Assembly: GCA_023053575.1 (NCBI GenBank)
Contig: JAKZAP010000013.1
Coordinates: 2,614,001 to 2,678,000 of the forward strand
Reading direction: 5' to 3'
Origin: Branchinecta lynchi
Taxonomy: Eukaryota > Arthropoda > Branchiopoda > Anostraca > Branchinectidae
DNA: 64,000 nucleotides
The position numbers were made by a program, and so were the translations under genes. This document shows positions 1 through 12,100 of the stretch, piece after piece. Below the pieces are notes generated by a model that was not told where the DNA came from, ran no database searches, and saw only the letters and a program-made list of their open reading frames with translations. Positions within the stretch are counted from its first letter, which is position 1; each line of letters opens with the position of its first letter.

Positions 1-36
1 CGTATCCGTTTTATCCATTGTTTGAATATATATTTG
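1..36 (+). repeat. Family I fragment (end only)
   Basis: The first bases resemble the outer end of the family I copy near 36.24 kb, which also reads TATCCGTTTTAT followed by a TTTGAATATAT stretch. It is cut by the window edge and abuts the start of a family J unit. Confidence 0.45.
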
Positions 37-46
37 AGTTTGGCTC

Positions 47-870
47 TTTGGGATCCCAAAATGTAAGTGGAGGGATGCCTATGACTTCGTAAAGTTGTCC
101 GTCCGTCCGTCTGTTAGCACGATAACTCCTGAACGAGTTGAGATAGTTTGTTCAAACTTGGTATATGGATTCTTTGGACCAAAGCCCAGGTCAGGTTCGT
201 AGATCGGCTTTGAAGGCATATATTTTAGGGGTGGGGGTTAAGATAATGGGGTGAATAAAATATTTTTTAAAAGCGAACAAAATGGTCGGTTAAGAAGTAA
301 GAGACTCGCTGAATTTATAGCTGAAATTTATTTTCTCTCCCGATAAATGGTTCGGCCGGAATCCGTTTTTTGCCTGCTGGTCGGACAAAAAAGCACAAAA
401 AAACACACAGATCAGAGGGAAAAGCCTATAAAAATGATTATTTTTGTATGTTTCGGGGCGGGGAGGGGGGTTCAACCCCCTACCTCCCCCCTGGATACGG
501 CTTTGTGTTGAATCCATATCTGTAAATCATTTTTCGCCTGACAAATAGTTCACCAGGAATCCGGTCGAAACCGGAAAAGTAGTAAAAGCGAAAGTTTTAT
601 CTTAAGTTGATTAGAGGTTTGATATGGGAGACATCTACCGAGTCAATTTTTTTACTTTTTTTTTTTGGCCGGGAAAGCAGTTACCTCACCCCTAACAGGA
701 AATTAGGTAAAAAGGATTGTTTTTACCGAGGTCGGTTAAAGGTTCGATCTGAGTATCTGGAGTTTATTTTCTCGCTGGTGAAGCAATTTCCCGGGAATCC
801 GGGATCCGAAATTTTTTTGGTTAAACTAGAGTTTCATTCTCATGTTTCTTAGTGTTATGGTTCGGACAGT
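47..870 (+). repeat. Family J element (GGGATCCCA-bounded minisatellite unit)
   Basis: The left boundary is TTTGGGATCCCAAAA followed by AAGTGGAGGGAT, a GTCCGTCCGTCCGTCT run and the AGCACGATAACTC block shared with the copies at 11.3, 12.8, 45.8 and 59.7 kb. The rest is degenerate ~125-bp monomers containing TCCGGAATCCG-like and AAACCGGAAA motifs. A family L fragment is inserted at about 366-503. The right end is eroded. Confidence 0.75.
366..503 (+). mobile_element. Family L fragment inside family J
   Basis: It matches the right two thirds of the full copy at 35281-35480: GCCTGCTGGTCGGACAAAAA, a GATCAGAGGGAAAAGCC block, a G-rich run, then CCCCCTGGATACGG. The left terminus is missing. It interrupts the J monomer array after GGAATCCG. 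Confidence 0.7.
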
Positions 871-896
871 AGGAACGCATTCTGAATCAATATCTG

Positions 897-1905
897 TTTT
901 TACGGCACTTGCCCTTCGGCCAAGTGCCATATAGCGATGGCAATTTCTGTGCGTCCGTCAATCTGTCGCTCGGTCGGTCGGTCCCGGTTTTGCTAGTTCG
1001 GGCACTTCCACATAAGCTAGGGCGATGAAACTTGGCAGGCATATCGGGGACCCCAAATGATTAAGTTAGAAATAGCCATTCCCAGATCCGAGCATCGTTG
1101 GGGGAGTGGAGGGAGGGGGGATCCGGAATCTTGAGGTATTTATAATTTTTGAACGGCTGATTAGATAGCATTGAAATTTGATATTTGGAGATATCTCGAG
1201 CCTCAGACGACCCACTTAAAATCCGGACCGGATCCGGTGACTTTGGGGGAGCTGGAGGGAGGAAGGGGGGAATCTTGGGAAACGCTTGGAATGGAGGGAT
1301 CGGGACGAAACTTGGTGGGAAGAACAAGCGCAAGTCTTAGATACATCGTTGACATAATCGGATCGGATTCGGGCACTTTGGGGGGAGTTAGGGGGAGGGG
1401 GGTCGGTATTCGGTGATCCCGCAAGCTCGGTACTAGGACGAAGAAATTTGGTAGGCATGTCAGGGACCCCCACAGACTGCTTTGAGAATAGTCGTTTCCC
1501 CGATCCGACCATCGTATGGGGAGGGGAGGCACGGGGAATCTGGAAATTAGTAGTAATAGGACTTGCATGACACTTGACAAGCGTAAAGAACAAGGTCATC
1601 AGATGTTCCTTTTTGAATCGAAGGATCGGGATGGAACTTGGTGGGAACAACCAGCTTAAACTCTATATACATTCCTGACAAAACAGTACTGGATCGTTTC
1701 AGGGTGGGGGAAACTGGAGGGGGTTTTCCGGGATCCCGGTGATCTCGAGCTAAGGTGCTTTCAGATGTGCTAGGACCATGAAACTTGGCACGCCTATTAG
1801 GGACTTTAACATATTAACTTGAAAATGAGGGATTGGGAATCTGGAATCTGGTGACATTATTTTTACGATTCACTGTTTTTGCCATAGTCGGGGAGAAGGA
1901 GAGCT
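897..1905 (-). repeat. Family K element, reverse orientation
   Basis: The first bases form the family K terminal hairpin (GGCACTTG...CAAGTGCC, 903-927), followed by GCTATATGGC-type sequence read in reverse, a TCGGTCGGTCGGTCC tract, and repeated blocks with AAACTTGGCAGGCAT, GGATCCGGT and CATCGTTGGGGGAG-like motifs. The same block order, reversed, is found at 56.1-57.4 kb. Open frames inside it (for example about 1203-1650, minus) are by-products of the G/C-rich monomers. Confidence 0.65.
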
Positions 1906-2027
1906 TAAAATACAGCGACTTTAAAGTCATCAGTTAAGCTTGGTGGAAGGCTGTTAAACGGGAAATGGATACGATAAATCGGAAAACATTTTTGTTAGCG
2001 CCTTGGGTGGGACAGTTTGGTTACAAT

Positions 2028-2432
2028 AGTTGCACTTTTGCACATACCATGGTATCTGTTACCACGGTAACTGGATCTGCAATTGGTCGTTTTGCAGTTA
2101 CTGTGGTATCTGATATACGGTTGCTCTGCAAAACCGACAGTTGCCGAAACTGCGCTTTTCGAAGTCATCCCAAAAGAAAAACTAATATTCAGTCACATCA
2201 CTAAGTGCCAAACTTCTTTCCTACCAATTTGACAAGAATTGATGAAAGTGAGATGACTTTTTCAGATACCACGATCGGACCGTGGTATCTAAATATCAGA
2301 TACCACGATAACTGGCCAGATACCCCGATAACTGCAAAAACGCCTTTTGACCGTGGTATCAGATACCACGATAACTGAAAAACGACTTTAGACCTTAGTA
2401 TCAGATACCATGGTATCTGCAATAATGCAACT
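2028..2432. mobile_element. Family A MITE, copy 1
   Basis: It begins AGTTGCACTTTTGCA and ends GCAATAATGCAACT, imperfect terminal inverted repeats. Just inside each end is the palindrome ATACCATGGTAT. The flanking trinucleotide is AAT on both sides (2025-2027 and 2433-2435), a likely 3-bp target duplication. The interior holds further paired palindromes: GTTACCACGGTAAC, ACCACGATAACTG repeats and GACCGTGGTATC. It has no coding capacity, so it is a non-autonomous DNA transposon. Confidence 0.85.
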
Positions 2433-4196
2433 AATCATCCGCTGAAGTGTACGAATGAACCTAATTATCAGATATTCGTGTCGGTGAAAAGTATTACCTC
2501 TAGGTAAGGGATCTGCAAGTTTACATTGCAAGTTTACGGCTAAAAACTGTCAGACCTGATTATTGTCTGTTTCAGGAACTTCAAAAACATTTAAGTTATG
2601 CGATTTCATCGAAACCTTTGGTCTTATCCCCAAAGGAAGTGGGTCAAAATGGCAAAAAAAATGAAGCAACTATGAGTGCCAAACGTTCGAAGACATTTAC
2701 AGAGGGTCCCAAAAATGTGCTCTTTCAGCTTTAAACCATCTTCACTCTTTATATTGTGATAACAACAAATCTTCATTCGACGAAAATGGCATAAAAGCTT
2801 AAACAAATGACCACACATTCGCTTCTTTCAGGTAAACCAACCACTCGCAAGTGGCGAACCCTCTGCGGGATGCGGTTCTGCGAAGCCAGGATTTTTAATT
2901 TCTTTCCACGAACAAAAGGAATCACAATTGACGAACTAACAATTTAATATCTGTGCTTTTAAATACCAGCATGTTCGTTAATTCATGCGAATACTTTCGA
3001 CGTTATTTCTTTCATTTTTATATCTGTTCTGGCTCGAAACTGTAGGACAAGAATTTCACGCCTGAAACCTTGGCTGGTATTGACGGTCATCCACAAGATA
3101 GGGTGGGTTTGTGTCAATGAGAAGCTGAAGAGGAGCTATGACAGGTCCAAGTTTTGAAACGAACTTTAAGAGGTCGCAGATGACATTATTAGCCGTCACA
3201 AGATTTTAATTAGCACGACGTTACATGTCGACATAAGCACTAGCCACGTACAAGATGCGACAAGCCGGGTTTTCGTCACGGTTCATCAACCAATCGTGCG
3301 TTTTTTTCTTCTCATCTCCGCTTTCTTTTCAAACTGTGACTCAGTCCACTCACATGACTAGCAGAGCGAGCTTCCCCACATCAATATTCTGAAGTTGACT
3401 GACTTTGTCGTAATTCAACACTTTCTACTCGAAGAGTGAAAAATCATTTTAAATTTCAACAGTCTCCTGCGGTGTATCCTTGAGAAAGGCATGTGTTTAA
3501 ATTCAAGCTTCATAGCCTGCTGCATTGACCACAAAACCTCAAAAGTGTCAGCCAACTTCGAAAACAAGGGAGGTAATTGAACTGCGGTAATAGTGGTCAG
3601 TCCGGTAGTTCCCTTCCTGTATTGTCTGTAGCCGACAGGCGCAGTTTGGCTAAGTGTGTAATTCGCGTATCCGGGTCCGAGCTCCGTCCGGTGGACTTCT
3701 CTCATGCAAAAGCAAGAAATCGAGTCGGGTTTAATTGCAAAACCGCAAAGTAAAAAAATTGGAAAGTTTGCACGACTTCGTGGCAGGAAATAAAGATAGA
3801 ACTTTATTCCGTTTTCTGTCGAGCTCTACAATAAATCAATAATCATACTCTAGTAAATTTTTTTACTTCAAATTTTATTTGAGAGTCATTTACTCGATCG
3901 ATTCATTTTATTTTGTCCACAATAAACTCAAATTTAGGGTTTTCGTTGTGAGAGAAAGAGTAAATGGAAGTCCCGGGTAACTGAATGTCAACTAAACGTG
4001 ACTGCTCTCTTCAATGGGAGCTGGCCAATCAAATCGTAGGACGTGCATCTCTTCCTGTGTCCCAGAGGAAGTTATATCATGACGATTACTTTAATAGAGG
4101 TTGTCCGGCGAGAAAATGGTTTTCACCATCGTATTCAGTATTTCTTCTTACCCCACAATCGATTGTCACATTAGCTGTTTGAAAATATTTTGTTTG
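2433..4196. other. No recognisable gene
   Basis: The longest frame (3705-3415, minus, 96 codons) has no domain I recognise and no supporting splice structure. No repeat shared with the rest of the window was seen. Confidence 0.5.
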
Positions 4197-4388
4197 CCCC
4201 CTATTTGAACCCCCTCAGCCGACCCTTAATGTAGGGCTACAGAGCCCATCTACGAACTTGACCTTATCCTTGACCCAAAGAATCGTCATACCAAGTTTCA
4301 TCAAAATATCTCATTCCCTTCGACAGTTGTCGTGCTAACAGACGGACAGACAGACCTCCACTTACGTTTTGGGATCCCAAAAAATGAA
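4197..4388 (-). repeat. Family J fragment, reverse
   Basis: Read on the minus strand it starts TTTTTTGGGATCCCAAAACG and runs through AAGTGGAGG, a CTGTCTGTCCGTCTGTTAGC tract, the CACGAC/AACTGTCGAAGGGAATGAG block and GGGCTCTGTAGCCCTACATT. It lacks the GATACCTATGACATCGC stretch, so it is a deleted copy without the downstream monomers. Confidence 0.75.
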
Positions 4389-4567
4389 TTGCCCTAATTT
4401 TACTTTATTTACTTAAATTGTTGTTTGCGCTCAGTATTGTGCGCGAATGGGTTTGAATTTTTATCGTATTCTTTCGAGCGTTAAAAGTTAGGAGACGTGC
4501 ATAGAAGCGCGTAACTTACGATGGGGACCGTTCATAGGTGCTGTTGGAGGGAGGGGGTAAGGGGTTG

Positions 4568-4862
4568 GCCATACCCCCCCTTGATATTAAAAAACTTCCA
4601 CCTTGCTTATTTTTGGCCGCTAAATAGGAGGGGGGGGGGATGCAAAGCAATGACTTGACTTTAAAGTGTAAACTGCTTAAAGTTTAAGAGGAGTAATTAA
4701 AGTTTAAATGAAAAGGCAGCCATGGCCCCCTTTGATATTCAAAATTTTCCACTTTGCTGATTTTTTGTCCGCTAAAATGATGGAAAGCAATGACTTTACT
4801 GTAAAGTATAAGCTATTTTATATTTAAGAGGAGTAAATAAAGTTTAACTGAAAAGGCAGCTT
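4568..4862 (+). repeat. Two-copy tandem repeat, about 145-bp unit
   Basis: Two adjacent units each contain a CCCCCTTTGATATT-like start, a CCACTTTGCT block, GATGGAAAGCAATGACTT, and an end AAGGCAGC (at 4710 and 4852). The first unit carries a run of nine or more G. The second leads directly into family P. Confidence 0.65.
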
Positions 4863-5370
4863 ATTTTTACATCTGATATTTGCATATACTGAAGACTTTG
4901 GCTCTTGGATCTCATATTTTTTCACACGGGGCTCTAGCATTAACATTTACGATGTGCGCTGCTTGCAGGACAACAAACAATTCACCCAGACGCGGGAAAT
5001 TTGAATTTCAACAAATCCTGCTTTTTCATGCGTTAAAGACGCAATCTAGGAAAACCCACGACTGAAGAAAGTAGAAAAGTTATGATAAGATAAACATATG
5101 TCTTGCAAGGACTCTGCCATTTTTAGTTTAATTTTTCGGTAATGGTCCTAGGTTTGTAGTTGCTGAACATTTCAAGCATAGAGGGACAACACAAATACAC
5201 ATGTCCGAAACATGTCCGGACATGTGTCCATACACATGTCCGATGAAATCGATTACCTATGGATGGCGGACAAGCGAAGTAACGCATTTTTATTTCAGGT
5301 TCATTTAAATAAATAACTGGTGAGTAACGGGACTGTCGGATCTCAACCCTGTTTGCTTAAATTTTGATTT
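4835..5370 (+). repeat. Family P dispersed repeat, copy 1
   Basis: It shares AAAGTTTAACTGAAAAG, then TTATTTTTA and ATACTGAA with copies near 20.3 and 28.85 kb. A downstream shared block reads GAAGTAACGCATTTT and GTGAGTAACGGGACT. A short palindrome cluster of CATGTCCGGACATG type lies at about 5195-5245. Nature unknown; possibly a decayed transposon. Confidence 0.45.
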
Positions 5371-7380
5371 AGCCTTTGTAATACCCGAGACTAGGGCACA
5401 AAAGTGTTCTTTGCCCCTCCCCCCCCCCTTGACTTACCGATACAGCGCCACTGGGACCGTCAAGATATTATCATGAAAGTGGAAGGGGCATCGTGAATAG
5501 CTACGAACAACATGTTCTGGGCCTGGATAAAACCAATTTGCCGGTTATCTATAATGCAATGCCGTGGACACTTCTGAATCCACCGGAAAGCGATGCAATC
5601 TGAAAAATTCCCTGGCCCAACTTGTCCTGAATATTTTGGCAACACGCTGACTGGTGTTCCTGAGAACTGTCCCGATCATGAAATTTACATTGTAGTGCTG
5701 AGAAACAGGAACTCTGGTGTGATTATTCTCCTTCTTCCATGACAAAGTTCGACGTTCGGAGCCCTGTTTTAGCAGCATTAAAGGACCCGTCCTGCCTGTA
5801 ATGCCAATGCATTCTATTTCCGTAATTGCATTCTTTAACTCTTAAGCCCCGAGACACAAATTTCGGATGTTACATCCATCCCGCTGACGATACCTTAATT
5901 TTTGCACTTACCGCGATTGATTATTTTCCATGCGCATTATGCTGCCAAAGAGTTCGCATATCATGTTATTGATAACCGGTTGCTTGAATTTTGCCGAGTC
6001 TTTACTAGAAGTCAATGGGCCTGAGAAAAGGTTTGAAGTTTCACTTTTTTATTTTTTAGTTTAATACTCTTTATTATACAAACCGACTTTTACATGCTAA
6101 ACTACATGAACACACCTTTTGTAACCCTCTTAACATTCTTTATACATATAGCTGATACTTCTGACTGCAGGAAAGCCCGACTGGACCTATGGGGGAAGTA
6201 AAAAAAAACAAAAAAATCTCTTTGCATTAATTTTCTCGAAAACTTTTACTGTTTACTTTTTCAAAAAAGAGAAGAAAACTGAAAGAGATAGAATAAAAAG
6301 AAATGAAGGATGAAAGCCAAGGACGAAAAACAACAAACAATACAAACCATTCCATGGAACAGCCAAAGCCGTAGATAATTTGTTAGAGCAGAGCTTAGTT
6401 TCAAATAGTGTTGAATATTAGAACATGGTGTGCTTTAACCAACGAACAAGGCTCCAACTCTTGGACTTGGAAATACTTCGCCGTTCGGGCTTTAATGGAA
6501 CTCGTAGTATGCGACTCTTTATGTTACTGAATTGCTTGCGGAGTGAACAACTCGTTATCTGCTAATTATGTGCTGCATATCAACGTAGATAAAAAACAAA
6601 ATATGGAGGAAGGATTTTTCAAGTCGTTTGTAGACTTTTTCGGAGTAGCATACGGTTCTAAATTATTATTTCAATCAATCAATCATTTATTTCCAAATGT
6701 CTTTTAAAAGTGATAACATAGGATTGTCAATATAAGAACAAGGTATAAAACAATTGCAAATGAATACACTCACGAATCTAGCTCATTATATTTATATACA
6801 ATTAGAAGTCAATCAATCAAGTAGTCGAATTGTAGTAATCAATCAATTTGTCTCGAATTGCAGCTATTTGCAGGTGCAGGAGGACATCCAACCTCAGACA
6901 AGATTTCAAATTTCTAGAGAAGTCTTTTCTTCGGAATAATCTGTCTGGCTTAAAAAGGAACCAACAGTATGGCAAACATGCTAGTTTGAAGCTAATTGAA
7001 TGGTTTACATACTGGACAAATAGATATTGCTTCAAGATTTCGAGTTAAACACATTTTTCTTTTCAAACAAGATCCCTTCTTTCTAACCTTACTTCGATTG
7101 ACTACAAAATGAGGAAAAAGGCAGAGTTAGCAAAGTAAATAGCCAGAAAATCTCTTTTAAAAGCATTATCAAAACAAAGAAAACGCGCAGAATTTGAATA
7201 TTTTTGGACACATGACAGTTCAAAAATTCATTGCCTCTTGACTGTCAGGACAGCATGTACATTTCGTTTTAACATTTTCGCGGCAAAAATCGAGGCAGTG
7301 TAAAAACGAGGTCATAGTAATAATAATAATAATAATATAGTGCAAAAAAAGGCCACAAAGCCTCTACAAAGTTCTTTTGA
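5371..7380. other. No recognisable gene; AT-rich
   Basis: Unassigned apart from an (AATC)n stretch at about 6672-6690, which may be a LINE 3' tail in reverse. The overlapping minus-strand frames at 5778-5460 resemble no family I can name. Confidence 0.4.
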
Positions 7381-7404
7381 AACATTTAGGGTACTACATA
7401 TCCG

Positions 7405-7745
7405 CCGTGTACATGATCCTTAAAGGACCTCTCTTACTTATTCTGCCTTTTATAACATATCTAGCTCCCTTATGGAATTATAAGCTTCTAAAATCCCCAC
7501 CTTTCGTTTTGTGACTATACATTTTTAGCACTTTTTCTGTCGTGCCGACTTTTGCCTGTCACACAATATGAAGTTTGCCGGAATCTTGAACGTCCACTGA
7601 CAACTCTTTCGCACATAAGGATATGAGAATCTTCTGTTTTTTACTTTATTTATTTGCTTATTTTCCGTCTTTTTAACCACGGTGCGTTCAGTTTCAAAAT
7701 GTTTTGCGCCCAGCCGCCGCATCGCAGAGCAGGAAGGCTGGATAG
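7405..7745 (+). repeat. Family Q dispersed repeat, copy 1
   Basis: It begins CCTTAAAGGACCTCTCTTAC, continues with TTCTGCCTTTTATAACATAT and GCTTCTAAAATCCCCACCTT, and ends with TTTTGCGCCCAGCCGCCGC. The reverse complement of 60450-60790 follows the same order with perhaps a quarter of sites changed. The two encode similar hydrophobic peptides (KGPLLLILPFI), but stops and frame breaks suggest a repeat rather than a gene. Confidence 0.65.
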
Positions 7746-7794
7746 AATATCATGGATCGGTAAAGGAAGAATTTACAACTCGGTTTTCAGATAA

Positions 7795-8345
7795 ATTACT
7801 TGAGTTCAGAAGAATTACTTGAAGTACCAAGAAGAATTACTTGAGATTGAGGTCAGAAGAATTACTTGAGCTTGAAGACCCTCCCGGATCCTCCCAGAAA
7901 AATCCCAGAAAGTCACCAAATTAACACCAGTAATTTGCGCTCACGAAAGATACAGGAAAAGCTTCGTTCCATCTTTCGTGACACTTTAATTCTCACGACT
8001 AAAATGACTTTGTTTCGTTCCATTTGCATTTATATCATTTGGTTCTGTTTAAACTGTATATGTATATATTGACATCTGCGAATCTGCTGTAAATGTCCAT
8101 TGACAACGTTTTCTTATGATATGTTGACGAGAAATGCAAATTCGGCATGATTGCTGTGAAAGTTGGTTTAAATTAAATTCTGCTACTGCTACTAAAATTA
8201 CTAAGACGGATTACTTGAGCTTGAAGAATTAACAAGACGGATTACTTGAGATTGAGCTCAGAAGAACTACTTGAGCTTGAAGGATTACTTGAAGAATTAC
8301 CAAGAATAATTACTTGAGAATGAGCTCAGAAGAATTACTTGACCT
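7795..8345 (+). repeat. Degenerate ATTACTTGAG minisatellite, two blocks
   Basis: Blocks at 7795-7880 and 8195-8345 are made of variants of AGAATTACTTGAG followed by CTTGAAG or ATTGAGCTC. The intervening 8.0-8.2 kb lacks them. Confidence 0.65.
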
Positions 8346-8663
8346 TCGTGGTAATCGGCAAAACTTCCGACCACATCGGGTTTGTTGCGTATGATACCGC
8401 TCCAAAAAATTATAAGTGAAGATACCACTGTAATCTGTAGTACTTCTCCGATGTGTCAACGTGAATATTTTATCATTAATTACTTTAATTAGCGCCTCGG
8501 AGCGAATAAGGTCCATAATGGATCTATTTACGTAAACCAAAGTATATGAATGAATAAAATTTCTACTACGCACTGGATAAGAAGGGATGTAATGAAGGAC
8601 ACGAAAGAAAACGGAAAACCCGACTGAGCTTGCATATACCAAGAGGATAAGAAAAAAAACATA

Positions 8664-8705
8664 GAAAAAGATAACAAGAGCTGTAAGCTCATATGGCACT
8701 TGCAA
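8664..8705 (+). repeat. Family K left-end motif
   Basis: ATAACAAGAGCTGTAAGCTC followed by ATATGGCACTTG matches the left ends of family K at 17.24 and 55.74 kb. Whether a K body follows is not clear. Confidence 0.5.
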
Positions 8706-9044
8706 CTGTATGTAGTAGGTAAGGGCTCTGTTTGGAGGCAGAAATGATTATGGGTTTTTGTAGGAGTGATAAATACGGGAACAGTGAGGTTGTTGCTAAT
8801 TACTTTTAACTGTTCGTAATTAGTTCGGTCTTGATAATGTAAGAAGGAGCCAGTGCTGTGAATTTTCGTGTTATCTATCCCTACATTCCTTCCCTCCCTA
8901 GCCATAGGCATCGTATTATTCAGTAACGAACTAAATGATCGAGATACCTGAATTTGGATGGGTTATGATATAGTCGAGAAGATTTACTTACAGATGGTCA
9001 GTTTCCTTATTTGTTTTATTATTATTACAAAATCCGAAAGTTAC

Positions 9045-9161
9045 CTCTTTTTCGAAAAGAAGGCCCTGAGCAACTTCTCGTGGATAGCCGTCGATGAGAA
9101 AACCTTTCGAGGTCTCGACCTTGGATAGGATCGCGTCTTTCAGTAGCTGCATAACGGCTTC
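9045..9161 (-). CDS. AK1: Adenylate kinase exon 4
   Basis: A 117-nt exon of 39 codons in phase 0. The acceptor is TTCATTCTAG and the donor GTAAC. It encodes [20 protein letters not shown] followed by [19 protein letters not shown], matching the AK1 region after LVPL. The DGYPRE core carries the Asp and Arg of the active site. A family B MITE ends only 29 bp upstream of the exon on the gene strand. Confidence 0.93.
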
Positions 9162-12100
9162 CTAGAATGAATGACGTATTATGGTCAAATACACTGTCAA
9201 AATTTTATCCGAGTAAGGATTAAAGTTAACTGCAGTGTTTGCTACTGAGATTAATCTTATCTCTACTAAGACGAGATTAATCCGAATTAGAGATAAGATT
9301 ATCGTTTTAGAGACAAGATTAATCCCAATAGCAAATACTGTAAGATTTTCTTGCAATGTAATGCCAAAACTCAACCTATTGTTTTTTTGTTGTTTTTTTC
9401 TAATCCACGTCACAATTAAGTTATGACGTGTAGCATAGTAAAAAAAAAGAGAAAACAAAATACACTTCGAACATGCGATCAGAACAGTCTACCAAACCCC
9501 GGATTTTGGGAAAACCTACGCCGAACACTGGGTATATCTAACGATTGGTATACCCTATTTATTTATTTATTTAAACTAGAATACGACCAAATAGGGTCAA
9601 ACAAATGGCAACATAATTAACAAACACTGCATAAATATAAACTACAAATAAAATAAAGCAAATTTCAGCACATCAACCTGGAGAGAACCCACAATAAAGT
9701 AGTGTTGATTGACTACATTGACTTCTTTTTTTTTATGCTTGTCTCATGTTTGTTTGGACGAGTGCTTATGGATGAATGTTTGAGTTGGGGTCTCCCCCTT
9801 AGGACAGGCGAAAGCTTTATGGGGTGGCCCCTGTTCACATATGTACACAGTTTGTAATAAAATTATTTCCCTATTAGCAAAAACTCTGCAAAATTCAATT
9901 GACCGATTTTCCGCATCAAGAGCAGTGGACACGAACACTCGTCGGGAGCACAATGCGCAAGGAAAATAGTGATCATGACAAGGGCAAAGATTAGTAAGGT
10001 TTCGTTAGCAGTCTTATGATGCAACATATGGAATTATATTCAATGCAATTACGGAAGTAGGTTGCATCGGGATTATAGACACGAACGGGACCTTTAAGTT
10101 GACCTTTAAGCTGCTTCTCGCACTTCTTTCTTCCAAGGGATAAAGTAAATGGCTGTACTGGACTGTAAAGCATGAAAACCATGGTTCATTGCCTTATATT
10201 TCTACATGAGGGGTTGCAGACATATTTTCGAACCGCAAGCTATGACCGAGTTTCACAGTCTAGAAGTTTTATTGCTTCCTTCTTTAAACATGACCAACTT
10301 AATGTGTGGTTAGTATAATTATTTTAAATGATACTGTTTATCTGCATAAAAAACTGGAATCAGTTTACCATATCCGGACAAGAATAGGTAGTTAGTAAAA
10401 AAAAAAAAGCACTACTTCAATTGTACACTGAAGATGATGATGTTACGGAACTGTCGTCCTTTCCTACTCAACATATCCTATCCATGCGGTCGGGTTCTTA
10501 AATTGCCAGAAATGGTAGGAGCAGACTTGGCGAAAACTGTGGCTAATGGTACGAACAGACGATCGGATTTCCCCATCCGGATTTACTGCACTTTCATCAT
10601 CAAGCTTAAAAAATCTCAGTTTTTCCAAACGGAATTGATGACGGTGCCGAAAATCCTGGCAGAAAAAACTAATCGGCAAGGATCGTCTTTGGGCCGTGGC
10701 TAAAAGTATGAACTTGCAATAAAATGTGAGATAAACTAAAATTTCGTATGAGTAATCTCATCATCCACCATGATTCGCAGTAACGCTATCAGAAGTCTGA
10801 TAACACTTGAGACATGGATGCGCATCCTTGTGTTAACTGTCACGTACCGTTGGAATCCGAGAACATTGATGCTATGACCTTTAAGTGTTATCAACCTTCT
10901 GACAGTCCAGCTTGGCCTGAATAAATATTCTATGATAAAATTACCAAGGGCACGAGCTCCCCTCGTTCCATAATGGCAGTGAGTTCCTTTCCCCTGGCCG
11001 ACCCAGACGCTACTTCGTCCCTAAGAAGGTCTCCAGTTGACAGATGAGTGAAATCATATTTCTGGACGATCCGTTCGCACTGCGTCCCTTTACCGCATCC
11101 AGGACCGCCTAAAAGAGAATCACTTTCAGTTTTTTCTGTTTCATTGGTAAGGAAGTAATTTATTTTTCACCCGCCATTTTGGAAAGCGGAGTACAAAATC
11201 AAAGAAAGAAATACAGACAAATGCAAAACACGTAAGATAGCACAATTTTTTTCGGTCATGGATCAAGGTCATGCGCTTTTTGGGATCCCAAAACGTAAGT
11301 GGAGGGATACCTATGACATCGCAAAAGTTGTCCGTCCGTCCGTCTGTCCGTCCCTCTGTAAGCACGATAACTCTCGAAGGGAATGAGATATTTTGATGAA
11401 ACTTGGTATGAGGATTGTTTGGGACAAGAGTAAGGTCGAGTTCGTAGATGGGCTCTGTAGCCCTATATTTGGGGGTGGGGGAGGGGGTTCAATTTAAGGG
11501 ACAAACAAAATATTTTTAAACAGCTAATGTGATAGTCGATTATGGGGTAAGAAGACATACTGAGCACGATGGTGACAATCGTTTTCTCGCCGGACAAGTA
11601 GTTCGTCCGAAATCCGGCGAAAACCGGAAACTTTGTTTAAAGTAAAAGTTTCATTTGAAGTTGATTAAATGTTTGATTTAGGGGTAAGAAGACATGTTGA
11701 GCATGATGGTGAAAATCCTTTTGTCGCCGGACAAGCAGTTCGTCCGGAATCCGGTCAAAACCGGAAAGTTGGTTAAAAGTAACAGTTTCATTTGAAGTTG
11801 ATTAAATTTTTGATTTATGGGTAAGAAGACATGCTGAACCCGATGGTCAAAACCATTTTCTCGCCGGACAACTAGTTCGCCTGTAATCCGGCCAAAACCG
11901 GAAAATATGTTAAAAGTAAAAGCTTTATCTGAAATTCATTAGATGATATATTTAGGGGTAAGAAGTGACGCTGAGTCTGTATATAATGATCATTTTTTAC
12001 CCGGACATAAAATTAGTCCGGAATCCGGTTGTACCCGCATTTTTTTTAAATCAAAATTTTATTTAAAGTGGATTAGATTTCTTTATAGGGATAAGGAGAT

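Noticed and set aside
1203..1650. Two overlapping minus-strand frames of 125 and 144 codons
   Set aside because: They lie in family K monomers, are Pro/Ser-rich and reflect the G/C-rich repeat.
7795..8345. CRISPR array
   Set aside because: The repeats are degenerate, irregularly spaced and part of an animal-type minisatellite.
1..9044. Remaining adenylate kinase exons
   Set aside because: I searched the minus strand for the RxDDN-type LID segment and found no convincing match.
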